64,000 nucleotides of DNA from Clitoria ternatea (Eukaryota; Streptophyta; Magnoliopsida; Fabales; Fabaceae): NCBI GenBank assembly GCA_037962975.1, contig CM075676.1, positions 90,962,001 through 91,026,000 on the forward strand. The letters are read 5' to 3'. The notes beneath the pieces are model-generated. The model did not search any database. It saw nothing but the letters and a program-made list of their open reading frames with translations, and was not told the origin of the DNA. The position numbers were made by a program, and so were the translations under genes. Below are positions 49,696-61,285 of the stretch, in pieces. Position 1 is the first letter of the stretch. Each line of letters opens with the position of its first letter.

Positions 49696-49936
49696 CTCCA
49701 TTAAGCCAGAGAAGAAGAGGGGGATTCAGTGAGCCAGGAGAAGAGTGCTCTGCCATGTTGCTCATTCACAGTGAAAATGCTACATGTGGTTGCCCTGGAA
49801 GCACTGAGATTCTATCTTCCTCTTGCTGTTTTGGCACACCACCAACAATATTGGATGAAAATATTGCAAACACTATTACTAACCACAGCAATATCATATT
49901 CATATGTGCCTTGCTTTGGAATATCAATGCCATCAT

Positions 49937-52900
49937 TAATTATTTAGAATTGCACTCTCTTAATTCTGGCTATTAATGTGTATGATCTCTCCCCTCTCCT
50001 CTCTCTGTATATGCTAAGCACTATATAGGAACTATGTGCTGTTTTTTTGTTTGTGCTTATTGATAAGGATATATATATATATATATATACAGAGAGAGAG
50101 AGAGAGGAGAAAATAAGGGTAGCTGGAATTACATGTAAGACAGATTATACATCTCTGACCATAGAACTGTTAGGATGTGGATGCTAAGGTACTCATAGAG
50201 TGGACTACTTGCTTACTACACACAACTTGCCAACTTGAGAGGTTCTAGAAAGAAAGTAACATCCATATTCCATAATATGCATTACTTTCTCTTTTCCTTC
50301 CCTCAAATCACTCACACTCACTAACAATTGACCTATCTTACTCTTTTAATTATATATATTTACTATAACAAGTTTTTGATTTTGTTTTCTTTTTCTCACA
50401 TATCTAGTTAGCTAGCTAGGTGGCTAGAAATAATTAGAGCTTCATTAGTTGTGTTTTATAGGAATTCCTTAAAAAAAAGATTATTTTCTCAAGACTTTAT
50501 TAAAAAGTTGTAATTAAAAAGTTAAGTGAGTGATGCCAAATATATGTTGATGGAAAATAGGCATTCTTTGTTTATACATGGTTTTGAGTTTTTATTTTTG
50601 ATTGCGTTGTAGGGCTATTAATTTGGAAGCATGTGCAGTGATCTATCATGCCTAATCTTTTAGTTGACTCAAATATTAAAAGCAACACTACCTAAGAACT
50701 AGACATATATAGCATAAACCAAATCGATCCTTAATACACACACCAAGAATGCAATCTGTTAAATTTTGATAAGGAAATATTTCTGTTGGTGGTCGTTGTT
50801 TATAGTAATCTTCTCTGATTTAAATTCGAATATGATATTTTGAATATATAAATTAATTAAGAATTTTTATAATAAATTATTTTTATGAAAATTTATATTA
50901 TAAATTTAATTTTAAAACTTATTGAAATAAATTAAAATTAACGAGAAGCATAATAACTTTACATAAGCTGTTCCAAAAATATTCTTTACTTAAATTATTT
51001 TAAAACTCGTATTGGTATATATTATGTAACATGAGGTTGCTTAGAAATGTAGGTTTATTGAGCTTATTCAACCATCCTCAAGCCAGCTATAGCTAGTGCA
51101 TATGTATAGTGTTGTCTTGAATTATTTTCAATATTAATTGTTGTAATAATGGTTTTATTTGGCTTTTGACATTTTTTGACCTTTAAATCTCATATTGAAA
51201 ATTCTACCTCTTCATCATGTATTACAGTCAATTCTCTTTAATATCTTAGGAAAAAGGTTAAAAGATGGGATCACCAACTAACCTTATTACACATAATACT
51301 CATTGTTGAACCAAATTAAGTTGTAAGATTAAAAAAAAGATCTTTTGTTATTGAATCATTCTTAAAAGGATCCCATAACATTGTTGGAAGGAAATTAAGG
51401 GGGAAAATATTGGTAGTCATGAAGCAATGATCTCAATGAAAATCTTAACCTTTATATTATTGTACTATTTCTTCTAGTCAATTCAACTAACTATTTATTA
51501 TATAAGAATTTTTTAAGATCACCAGTGAAATGTGGTGGCTTTGTATTGTGGGGGTGGGGTTGCATTTTCTCCTAAAACATGTTTTTATCATCTTTTATAA
51601 ACTTTTTTATTATCATTTATCCACAAATATCAAAACCGCCAAGGGGGCTTTGATCTCTTGACCGAAATATATGCTTGCTTACGAAAGGAAGAAAAACAAA
51701 ATCATCATGATATGATATTAGGTACCATATGTAAAGGTGGTATAACATGCCAAATTCATTTGGTTGGTTGTTTCCTCAACTAAACTAGAGTTGGGTCAAT
51801 AGAGAAAGAAAATTTCTTAACTTAACATGTAAATTTAAGTGGGCATTAAAAATCTACATCATCTCGTTTTTCTGATAGGTTCACGGGTCATCCTACCTTT
51901 GTTGTAATAGATCTTTGGGGGCATAAATCAGCTCATTAGTTCGCATTTTGTTTAAAAAAGTGTTTTTTTTTTACCATAAACCAACCCACACAAATGATGC
52001 AAAAACAAAAGTAGAACACCCGATGACATAGAAGCAGAACACAGGGTGGCAGAAGGATGATGTAGAAGTAGAATGTGGAGACGAAGGAGAAGGGGACTCC
52101 AACGCAAGAAGTGTATTTTCAATTTTTTACTTTTATTGACCATACTTGTGACTTTTGTGGGAGCTAAAATTTGTCGGGCTTATAAACTTTTTTGACATGA
52201 TTTACCTTATTACTTTTGGTAAGCTTTGCCCATATTGTCATCATGAATATGACTAGCAACGTATTATTCACTGTATGTAATGTTTTTTAAATCAAATTGA
52301 TCATTAAATCAGGGAAGATATCAATTCAAACGAATTATGATTGAACGGTTATTGTAAAAATTGATTGAAACTAGTCACCTCACTAACTCATGGTTCAATC
52401 GAGATTGATTCGATTTTGATAACGATGATTATATGAATTTCTCTCTCCTTCTCATAAAAGATGTCAAACATTTTAATTTCTTTCAAAAACTTATCATCTT
52501 GAAATTTATTTTCTCTATTTTAAATAAGTACCCACATAGATTGTTGCCTTCATTCCTTACTTTAATCTTAAATGCATTTTTCTTTCTAAATCTATGTATA
52601 AAGGTTGTCTGTGCTTTTCTTCCATGGTAAAAACATTTAACAAATGTACTGGTTGATTTAAATTGTTAGACTAAGAAATTTTTATAGATTTTTCTTGTTT
52701 ACTTGGTTTATACCTCGATCCAATAACCTTATCAAGAACACACATTTGATTCCAAGTAAAACATCTTAATTATCTCTTCCCATATTAAATTTACCAAGAG
52801 TAGTATTCAAATTTTCAATCTATTTCTAAAAGTTTTAGTGTTGGAACAATCGGATACTTAAAACTTTACTTGATAAGTTCTAAGGAATCCTTGATTTTCT

Positions 52901-55138
52901 TTAAATTATCAATTTCGGAATTTACCACATCACCCTTTTCCTCAAGGGTTAAAACACACTTATTCACATTAATTAATCTTTACTCATTCTTTAGAACTCA
53001 TCATAAATGCCTCTTGTAATTCATCATAAGAAAATTAAAAAAAAGTCACTCACCTCATCTTCTTTGTCCTCTCAATGATTTGCCTTAAGACAGTGGTTTG
53101 CTTTTTCATCATATGAAGATTTTGTTGAGCTCAAATAATATATGCTCTTTTATTTTTCTTGTCTCTTTTGGGATTTTTTTGCTAATTGCAAAGAGTCTGT
53201 TTGTTTGAAATTATCAAAACATTTCATAACATAAAAACTACACTATTAATCTAATGAAATAAAAAAGTGAATAAATACATTAATTAATCCTACACATTAC
53301 TAATTTTGGTGATTAGGTCATTCACATTTTAAAAATTGAAGTGCTATCGCTTGACCCATTTTGCTACGGTTCACATTCTTGCATAAAGTATTTCAATTAA
53401 TCATTGGAGAGATAATGTAAAAAAAGGATCCTATATATGTAATTGCCAACTTCAAGAGAAAAAAAACAGAAAAAAGAGTGATAGTCCATATATAGAAGAC
53501 ATTTTGAGTAGTTAACATTTTCTATAAACTTGTGATTTTTCCCGTGTCACATCTAGTACGGTGTGTAGATAAGTTTTTTTTATGGAGTTTATTATATAAA
53601 TTTAGTAATAAAACTTGAAAATAAGTTAAAAAGAATTTGCTTTTATGAGGTACACTTAAAATTAGCTTATTGAAAATAAATAAATAAAATTTGTGGATTT
53701 ATAAATTGTATTTATAAAATCCTCATAAGTTCTTCAAACTTACTGTTACTAATTCCATTTTTATTTAAATGTCCATCTAAAAATAAAAAATTTATTTTTA
53801 TTTAATTGTCAACTTAAAATTTTAAGAGAGTATTAATTGTCCATTTATAATTTTAAAAAAGTATGAATTGTTGTTCTTCTAATACTAGTCTTATTGATAT
53901 TAAAAGTGAAAAAAAATTAAGAGTAATAAACAAGTGAAAAATAAGGATAAAATAGAGAAACAATTAATTGTTTTATAGAGTTAACTATTACTTAACATAC
54001 ATAATTTTTCTCTCCCCAAACAATTAAATAGAAACGAAACTTTCTGGAGATTGGAAAATGCATATTAAGAGATCCAATAATTTTTGTTAATTTTGATAAC
54101 AAGTAGTTATTTTATTATTTTATTATCTTTCATTGAGCATTTAACTTTAACTTTTATTTTTTACCGGAATCATACATGAATGGAAATTTATTTCATAAAT
54201 GTTATTGGGCTCGTTTGTTTAAACTTATTTTAAGAGATAAGTGCTTTTTTAATTAAAAAATACTTATTTTAAATTTTGACATGTTTGTTTAAAGTTTTAA
54301 AAATAAGCAGAAGTTGAAAATAAACTGATTTCAGCTTATTTTAAGAAACAACTCTGATCTGCTTATTAAAAAAGTGATTATAAAGAAAACACGTTTTTAT
54401 AATCATTTTTTTAATAAGTTTAAACAAACAGACTCATTATCTCTAAATGCATGATTAAATAGAAACGGAGACAATAATATTTATAGGGACGGACATTCTA
54501 ATTATTTGTCACGTCATGTATATTAATAAATAATATGTTTGACTCGACATAAAAACTAGTAATTCTTAAATTAAATATTACCTCAAATTTTATAAAAAAT
54601 ATTCTGATTATATTTCTAATCAATATAAAACTTATTAATTTATTTTAATAAGTATATCATTTAATTTTATGATGAAATATTGATGTAATTGGTACATAAC
54701 TGTATTTTCACTATAGGTTATCAAAAAAAATTGTAATAGTAGCAAAACGTGGAAGGTATCTTTTCCACCCATGCAAAACCAAAATGCGATGGGTTTAAAG
54801 GGTTACGTCAAAGTTATTATATGCATTTAATTAATCAAGAAAGTGTGACGTTGGCGTTGAATATGGGTTCAATTTATGGAATTTCTCTGCTGGATATATA
54901 GGATCACAACAACAACAAAAAATTAAAATTAATCTGACCAGGAAAGGATGAATATAGTATTATTTATTTATATAAAATTAGGCAGAAGAAGAGTCAAAGT
55001 TTGAAGTAGTACCAATACACTTATTATATAGCCAACTGTTTTAGCATACAATATTCATATATGATCAACGCTGATGTTGTATTTGTACATAGAATTTTTT
55101 AAATTACAAAGAATTTGTTATAAAATAAACTAAAAATT
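49937..55138. other. Large AT-rich intergenic region
   Basis: I see no gene in these 5.2 kb. A TA microsatellite followed by GA repeats lies at about 50069-50107, one MITE lies at 54207-54435, and the rest is unremarkable. The part near 49937-50200 would have been the SCPL promoter. Confidence 0.6.
54207..54435. repeat. Foldback MITE, 229 bp
   Basis: The ends GGGCTCGTTTGTTTAAACTT and AAGTTTAAACAAACAGACTC are inverted copies. The interior also folds: a TTATAATC...GATTATAA hairpin lies near 54378-54405. A TTA trinucleotide occurs within two bases on each side, as expected for PIF/Harbinger, but the exact border is uncertain. Confidence 0.7.
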
Positions 55139-55295
55139 GTGTAGGAAGATGAATTGGGAGAAGAGAATAGAAAGAGCAATCAAAGGGGAGAGAATTGAAG
55201 TTGTGCTTTAATATATGAGTGTTATAGAGAATGATACTTCAAGTCCTATTTATAGGACTAAGAGGGGGGACATCCACATTAAATTATTCATAATA
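55139..55295 (-). mobile_element. 3' LTR of decayed Ty1/copia element
   Basis: Reading the minus strand, a purine tract CCAAGGGAGAG precedes TATTATGAATAATT, which looks like an LTR start with TG changed to TA. A TATA-like CCTATAAATAGGACT follows. The LTR seems to end CTTCCTACA near 55139. Its sister LTR should lie beyond the window on the far side of the gypsy insertion, so borders could not be checked. Confidence 0.55.
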
Positions 55296-56867
55296 CTCTC
55301 CCTTGGATGTCCCTATTTTAGAATGTGTCTCGTTAAAACCTTACTAGGAAAAACTCAGTGGGATAAAAACCTAGTGAAGGAAAAAGAGTACATCATCCTT
55401 TACAAAATAAATAATTAAATGTATAAGTATTTAATTCTCCCCCTCATCAGAACACTTATGTAAGCGTCAAAGACCAATCTTCTGTACTAGTTGCTCAAAG
55501 ACCTTGGTTGATAATGATTTTGTAAAGATATCTGCCAGATTTTTACACGATCGGACTTGCTGGACATTTATTTCACCATTCTTTATAAGATCATGAGTAA
55601 AGAAAAATTTTGGTAAAATATGTTTTGTCTTATCTCCTTTAATATAACCCTCCTTTAAATGAGAGATACAAGCTGCTTTATCTTCACATAAGACTGTTGG
55701 TGGTAATTTTCCATCATGCAAACCACAAGTTTCTTGAATATGTTGAATCATAGACCTCAACCATACACATTCTCGACTCGTTTCATGTAATGCTAGAATT
55801 TTAGCATGATTAGATGATGTTGCTGTGATTGTTTGTTTTATGGATCTCTATGAAATTACTGTATCACCACATGTGAACAAATATCCTGTTTATGATCGAC
55901 CATTATGAGGATCAGACAAATACCCCGCATTAGTATAACCAATTAGGTTTGCCTTAGATATGTATGAGAAAAATAAACTCATGTCCATTGTACCTCTAAG
56001 GTAGCGAAATATGTGCTTAATCCCATTCCAATGCCTTTTTGTGGGTAAAGAACTATGTCTTGCTAACAAATTGACAGCAAATGATATATCAGGTCGTGTA
56101 TGACTAGCAAGATACATTAGTGCACCAATTGCATTAAGATATGGTACTTCAGGACCAAGTAGTTCTTCATTTTTCTCTTGAGGTCAAAAAGGATCTTTGC
56201 TGACTTCAAGTGACCTTACAACCATTGGACTGCTCAATGGGTGACTTGTCCATATAAAACCGCTTTAGCACCTTTTCAGTATAAGTCTTCTGGTGCATTA
56301 AGATTCCTTCCTTTAAATATTCTAATTGTAATCCAAGATAAAATTTTGTTTTTCCCAAGTCTTTCATCTCAAATTCCCTTCTCAAGCAATTTACAGCCTT
56401 TGAAAGCTCTTCAGGAGTTCCGATGATGTTTAAATCATCTACATAGATAGCAATTATAACGAACACTTTCCCGAATCTTTTCATAAAAACGCATGGATAA
56501 ATCAGGTCATTTTTATACCCTTCTTTCAACAAATATTCACTGAGACAATTGTACCACATACGTCCCGATTTATTCAATTTAATTGAATAACTTTCTCGAG
56601 AATTTGTCTTATATGCTTCAAGCAAATTAAATCCTTCAGGGAGTTTCATATAGATGTCATTTTGCTTCAGGCAAATTAAATCCTTCAGAGAGTTTCATAT
56701 AGATGTCATTTTGCTTCAGGAAAATTAAATCCCTCAGGGAGTCTCATATAGATGTCATTTTCAAGTGAGTCATATAAAAATACTGTAACAACATCCATAA
56801 GGCGTAAATCAAGTTTTTCACGAATTGTCAAACTAATCAAGTATCGAAAAGTACTTGCATTCATCAC
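55296..56867 (-). pseudogene. Ty1/copia pol remnant (reverse transcriptase and RNase H)
   Basis: Read on the minus strand from 56867: TFRYLISL...LMDVVTVFLYDSLENDIYM, then SGRMWYNCLSEYLLKEGY, the RT catalytic motif YVDD (IAIYVDDLNIIG), KDLGKTKFYLGLQ, TRPDISFAVNLLARHS, GYLSDPHNGRS, and the RNase H end with KHILPKFFFTH...NLADIFTKSL. It is dead: stops at 55890-55892 and 55848-55850, another between 56117 and 56206, a frameshift near 56250, loss of the usual LYGLKQ stretch before SGRMW, and a frame-breaking 49-bp triplication. The 5' part is cut off by the gypsy LTR at 56868. Confidence 0.9.
56615..56761. repeat. 49-bp tandem triplication inside the copia RT gene
   Basis: Three head-to-tail units start at 56615, 56664 and 56713 (GCTTCAGGCAAATTAAATCC...). 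Each encodes the DIYMKLPEGFN segment on the minus strand. Since 49 is not a multiple of 3, every copy shifts the frame. Confidence 0.9.
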
Positions 56868-57989
56868 TGTCGCGACCGGGATCGCGACGGCACGGCCGAC
56901 CCTCAAAACGATGTTTGAAAATGATGAACAGGGAGTCGCCACCAATATTTTTAGGATAAAATACCGGGAAAACCTTTAATTAAAGCATTGGTCAAAAAAT
57001 AAGATTCCAGATCCGGGAGTCTAATTACAGGTGAGGAAGGTATTAGCACCTCACAGCTGTCCGTTATAAGAACGGTTACCTCAATTTAATAGCGCGTATT
57101 ATAATTAACCCAATAATTATTTTAACTTTTCCATGAAAAGAAAATATACGAGACGATAAAATATATAAAAATAAACAGAAATAAACACGGAATATTTACA
57201 TGAGATTAACAGGACGTCTCGTCCAAATTAAACTCGCTCCATCTTTTTTAAAAAAATGAGATTAACATGACGTCTCGTCCGAATTAAACTCGCTCCTCCT
57301 TTTTAAAATGAAAAGAAATAAAAAATAAAAAAATAAAAAATAAAAAATAAAAACTGCAATAATAATGATAATAATGATAGTCACACCTTTCATGCTAATT
57401 TAAATAGAATGTGTGAAGCACTCATTTTATTAATATTTATCAATCAATAAAGATTAATTGATAATTGAAAAGGAAGACAAAATCACCGAATAACAATTGA
57501 TTTAGCAGAAAATAAAATAAATATAAGTATTAAAAATAAAGGGAAGAGTGGGACCGGTGTGGTGAGAAAGGAATTGGATGGTGTTGTGGGCTTGAGGTCC
57601 TGGACAGAGAGGAAAGGAAGGATTTTTAAGAAATGATGTGGTTTTTTAGTGGAGGGGGACGGTGTTTGGAGAAGGAAACAAGGGCAGTGAGATGTTGAGT
57701 GAGGAGAGAAGGGGACGGTGTGGGGCAGAGTAGAGAGCTGTATGGTTTTGGGTGAAGAGAAAGAGCCGTGTGGTTTATATGTGGGTTGGAAGGAGAGGGG
57801 AAACAGTATGGTGAGGGCTATGTAGAGAAAGATGAACTATTGGTATACGGTGTTGTGGAGAGAAGGAGCTGGAGAGTGAGAGGAGGAAGGGGACAGAATG
57901 AGGTGAGGTGAGGGAAAGTACGGTTTGGGGCGGTGTGGAAAGTGGAGTGAGGTGAAGGCTGTGAGGAAGGTGAAGACGGTGTCTTGGGG

Positions 57990-58730
57990 CGGTGTGGAGA
58001 GGACAGTATTAAAGGGGGGCGGTGTTGAGGACAGTGTGTAGGGGGCGGTGTTTGAGGTCGGTGTGAGGCAAGGAAGAGGATGATATGGGGGAAAGTAAAG
58101 TGGGACGGTGTAGAGGGTACTGTGAAGAAGATTTGGGGCGGTGTTTAAGAAGAGGATGTTGGACAGTGAGAGGGCGGTGTGGAGAACGGACTAGGAAGGA
58201 GGTTTGGGCGGTGTGTGGGCGAGTGGAGAACGGACTGGGAAGGAGGTTTGGGCGGTATGTGAGGCGATGTTGAGTGAGCGGTGTTAAGAGGAAGGTGTTG
58301 GGCGGTGTGTGGGCGGTGTTGAGAACGGACTGGGAAGGAGGTCTTAAGAACGGTGTGGGGGTGAGTGGAGTGGTGTTGAGAGAGCTGTGAGGACGGTTTG
58401 GGCGGTGTGTAGGCGGTGTGGAGAGGACGGTTGTGGAGAGTGTGTGTGTGGGCGGTATTGAGTGGGAGTGAGGTCGGTTGATGTGAGTAGTGAGGTCGGT
58501 TGAGTGAGGAGATAATGGTATTGGGAGGAGGTGGGGACAGTGTTGGAAAGGGCTATGAGGACGGTCTTGGGGCGGTGTTAAAGAGGGTGTTGGGCGGTGT
58601 TGAGAACGGTGTGGGGAAGGGGGGCAGTGTTTAAGAAGAGGAAGTTGGACAGTGAGAGGGCGGTGTGGAGAACGGACTGGGAAAGAGATTTGGGCGGTGT
58701 GTAGATGAGGGAGAAAACTTTTTTTTTCTT
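57990..58730. repeat. GGGCGGTGT-rich minisatellite in the gypsy LTR
   Basis: Dozens of irregular units built on GGGCGGTGT, GTGGAGAACGGACTGGGAAG and GAGGTTTGGGCGGTG. The plus strand is almost free of C-runs and the minus strand is C-rich. This keeps long frames open by composition (a 254-codon His/Pro-rich frame on the minus strand), which I do not regard as a gene. G-runs could form quadruplexes. Confidence 0.8.
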
Positions 58731-59074
58731 CTCTTTCAATGAATTCTCCAGGGATCCTTTCTTCTTCCTTCACTTGCTGTATTTATAGAGCATTTGAGAA
58801 GCACGTTGATTGCCTGAACAGGAACAGAGACAGCCTGGCTGCCAATTGGTGAGGATTTTTTTAATATTTCCACATTGTGTTGTTGCCAGCCGCCCCTTGA
58901 AATTGTCAAACAGCTTGCATGGTGGTGTTGGAAACAGCCTGGATCTTTGACAATTAAGGAAAATGAAGGCTGGTGGCAATTCTTTATCATTTTCCACCTT
59001 GTCTTATTGCCAACCAACCTCTGTAGTTCAAGGATCCACTTGGATAGTGGACATCCAACTCAGCAAGATGACAA

Positions 59075-60215
59075 TCCGAGAGAAAGTGATGAAAATCCGA
59101 GTGAGGAAGGCATAATTCCGAGTGAAAATGACTCAGATCAGCCTCTCAGTCAGTATTCATCCACATTGGGAGTTAATTCCGAGTGGAATGAAGCGTTTCC
59201 CATAGAAAGCCGAGTGAAAGTACTCCTTTCCGAGTGATTTTGCTCGGTATGAGGTTGCTGTGAGACACTCAATCAGAACCGAATGGCAAATGACTCGGAA
59301 CCGACTGAAATGGTTGCAATGGGCTCGGTAATTGGCTTGAGGAGGGCTAACTAGCTGAATTGCCAGTCGATTCCGAGTGAGCATTGGTTCAGACTTGAGT
59401 GAGAGTGGTCATTTGGGAGTCGGATATGATTGGAGATTGACCCAGAACCGACTGGAAAATGTCACTCAAAAACCGATCGAATATTGCCTCAGAACTGATT
59501 AAAAATGACTCAGAATGATGACTCGGAACTTGGTAATAATTGACTCGGAATCCGGGTGAGAATGGTGAGCCAGCTTTGGGTGAAAATTGGTGGCTCGGGT
59601 TTGGTGAAAACGAGCTCAGTGATGTTTAAATATGGCTCGGAGATAAGTGGAATGGAGGGTGATGGCTCAGAGCCGACTGAAAATGGAAGGGAATGACTCG
59701 GTGCAGACTGGAAATACCTCACTCGGTTCTGAATGGAAAGCCTTTACTTGGTACTGATTGAAGAACATCACTCGGCAGACTCCTTCTTCCCTCGGTTCCG
59801 AGTGGATTTTGAGCCATTTAATAGATTCTTTCTCCCTTCACGATACGCTCGGAATTGGCTTCATATAGCAGCACTCGGAATCGGATTTAGAACTTAGGCA
59901 ACCACTCGGAAACCGCCTTCTTGTTACTTGAAACTTGGAAATTTGGCATTTTCACTCGGAATCCGCCTGTATTTCAATCGGAACTTGGAAATTGGACGCT
60001 TGTCACTCGGAAATTGTCTTCTTTCCACTCAGAGGTTGGAATTTCACTGTTTTTCACTCGGATTCTGGTCTTCTTTCCACTCAGAGGTTGGAATTTGGCT
60101 TCTGCACTCGGGTTCAGCCCTCTTTGTGTCCTTCCTTGACACTTGGAGGCTCCTTCACTCGGAAATGATCATTCCGAGTCCTTTCACTCGGAAATGATCA
60201 TTTCCGAGTCAGAGT
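59075..60215. repeat. CCGAGTG / CACTCGG heptamer field in the gypsy LTR
   Basis: The heptamer occurs about thirty times at irregular spacing. It is mostly CCGAGTG before ~59235 and mostly ACTCGGA/GCTCGG afterwards. It ends in near-palindromes at 60154-60178 and a perfect 24-bp palindrome at 60186-60209 (ACTCGGAAATGA-TCATTTCCGAGT). Confidence 0.8.
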
Positions 60216-60257
60216 TTTTTTTTTTTAATTATTTTTTAAAAAAATTTAATTTTTTTT

Positions 60258-60264
60258 CTTTTTT

Positions 60265-60304
<40 letters not shown>

Positions 60305-60305
60305 T
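60258..60305. repeat. (TTTC)n microsatellite
   Basis: About a dozen TTTC units lie inside the gypsy LTR close to its end. Confidence 0.95.
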
Positions 60306-60371
60306 TATCCTTTTGCCTTGTGAATTCCCCATTCTTGGTGAAAATTGACTGGAACGAAATAGGTGTTCACA

Positions 60372-60395
60372 GATGCCCCTCTTTACTTCTTTTTC
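60372..60395 (-). other. Polypurine tract of the gypsy element
   Basis: On the minus strand the sequence GAAAAAGAAGTAAAGAGGGG and then CATC directly precedes the LTR start TGTGAACACC. This is the expected primer site for plus-strand DNA synthesis and fixes both the LTR border and the element's orientation. Confidence 0.85.
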
Positions 60396-60489
60396 ATGAG
60401 GAAAAGCATGAAGTTTCTTCTTGCTTTTTTTGAAATGGAAAGGGAGTAAAGACGTGAACACTATTGGAAAAGTAGAAAGTGAAGGTGTT

Positions 60490-60885
60490 ACTTCTTGGTT
60501 AACAGGAATGATGAGGATGTTGTCTCTAGGTTAACAGCAAAGGTAAAAGGTGAGGGTGTTGCCTCTCGGTTAACAGCAAAGGTGAGGGTGAGGGTGTTGC
60601 CTCTCGGAAAAGTAAAAGGTGAGGGTGTTGCCTCTCGATTGACTGGAAAAGTAAAAGGATGAGGGTGTTGCCTCTCGGTTGACTGAAAAAGTAAAAGAAT
60701 GAGGGTGTTGCCTCTCGGTTGACTGAAAAAGTAAAAGGATGAGGGTGTTGCCTCTCGGTTGACTGGAAAAGTAAAAGGATGAGGGTGTTGCCTCTCGATT
60801 GACTGGAAAAGTAAAAGGATGAGGGTGTTGCCTCTCGGTTGACTGGAAAAATAAAAGGATGAGGGTGTTGCCTCTTGTCTAAAGG
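60490..60885. repeat. 40-bp tandem array in the gypsy 3' untranslated region
   Basis: Units of GAGGGTGTTGCCTCTCGGTT plus a GACTGGAAAAGTAAAAGGAT half recur with exact 40-bp period at 60661, 60701, 60741, 60781, 60821 and 60861, with more divergent copies before 60661. The long minus-strand frames here (RQHPHPFTFPVN repeats) are products of the array. Confidence 0.9.
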
Positions 60886-61049
60886 GAAACCTGGGGTGAT
60901 GCCCCTGTTGGAATTGTTTAGGAAGTGTAGCTCCACTGGGGAAGGATAAGTCCTCCTGGTAACCTTCATGGTACCACTGGGAAAGTATTAGGTGAGTTGG
61001 GACAGAGTAATCTGAGGGTTGTCGGGGAACTGTCCTTCTAATTGCCCTT

Positions 61050-61285
61050 TGAATAAACAAAAGAAATCTAGGGAGATGCCCTAATTTGACATAACTGAAG
61101 GTTGTTGGGGGACTGCCCCCTTGAAAGAAATCTGGGGAGATGCCCCAGTTTGACATAACTGAAGGTTGTTGGGGAAATGCCCCTTGAAAGAAATCTGGGG
61201 AGATGCCCCAGTTTGATATAACTGAAGGTTGTTGGGGGACTACCCCTTGAAAGAAATCTGGTGAGATGCCCCAGTTTGAGCTTTT
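61050..61285. repeat. 63-64-bp tandem array in the gypsy 3' untranslated region
   Basis: About 3.5 copies of GAAATCTGGGGAGATGCCCC...GACATAACTGAAGGTTGTTGGGGGACTGCCCCTTGAAA. The GAAATCT phrase is at 61063, 61127, 61190 and 61253. Confidence 0.9.

Larger units (their letters stand above)
42317..49936 (-). pseudogene. SCPL: Serine carboxypeptidase-like (SCPL) pseudogene, interrupted by a PPR gene
   Basis: Minus-strand exons: 49696-49936 (signal peptide MNMILLWLVIVFAIFSSN, then LPGQPHVAF), 47433-47540 (GCSSVAYGASEEIGPF), 47071-47166 (LFLESPAGVGFSYTNT), 46849-46941 (nucleophile GESYAG), 46654-46736, 46134-46531 (VGNAVTDSYND...WWSHAMISD), 43028-43069 (exon 7 remnant, LIAAGLRIWVFS), 42569-42674 (GDTDSVVPVTATR, catalytic Asp region) and 42317-42460 (GAGHEVPLF, catalytic His). 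It resembles secreted/vacuolar SCPL subfamily II, e.g. SCPL25. Two defects are clear. Exon 1 has two small deletions: the frame ends at a TGA at 49766-49768, TVNEQHGRALFSWLTE is in another frame, and PLLLWLNG returns to the first. The 5' part of exon 7 is absent, and a PPR gene lies in its place. Splice sites and the Ser-Asp-His triad elsewhere look intact, so loss is recent. Confidence 0.9.
56868..60371 (-). mobile_element. 3' LTR (3.5 kb) of Ty3/gypsy Tat/Ogre-like element
   Basis: On the plus strand it begins TGTCGCGACCGGGATCGCG and ends GGTGTTCACA (TG...CA). It is directly followed by the complement of a polypurine tract, so the element runs on the minus strand. GGAGTCGCCACCAAT near the border is typical of Tat/Ogre LTRs. 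It splits the copia pol; the flanking five bases on this side are ATCAC, and the other side is outside the window. The inside is built from several low-complexity families listed separately. Confidence 0.85.

Noticed and set aside
58009..58773. 254-codon Pro/His/Arg-rich frame on the minus strand
   Set aside because: It is the by-product of the GGGCGGTGT minisatellite inside a gypsy LTR. The strand composition avoids stop codons and there is no family resemblance.
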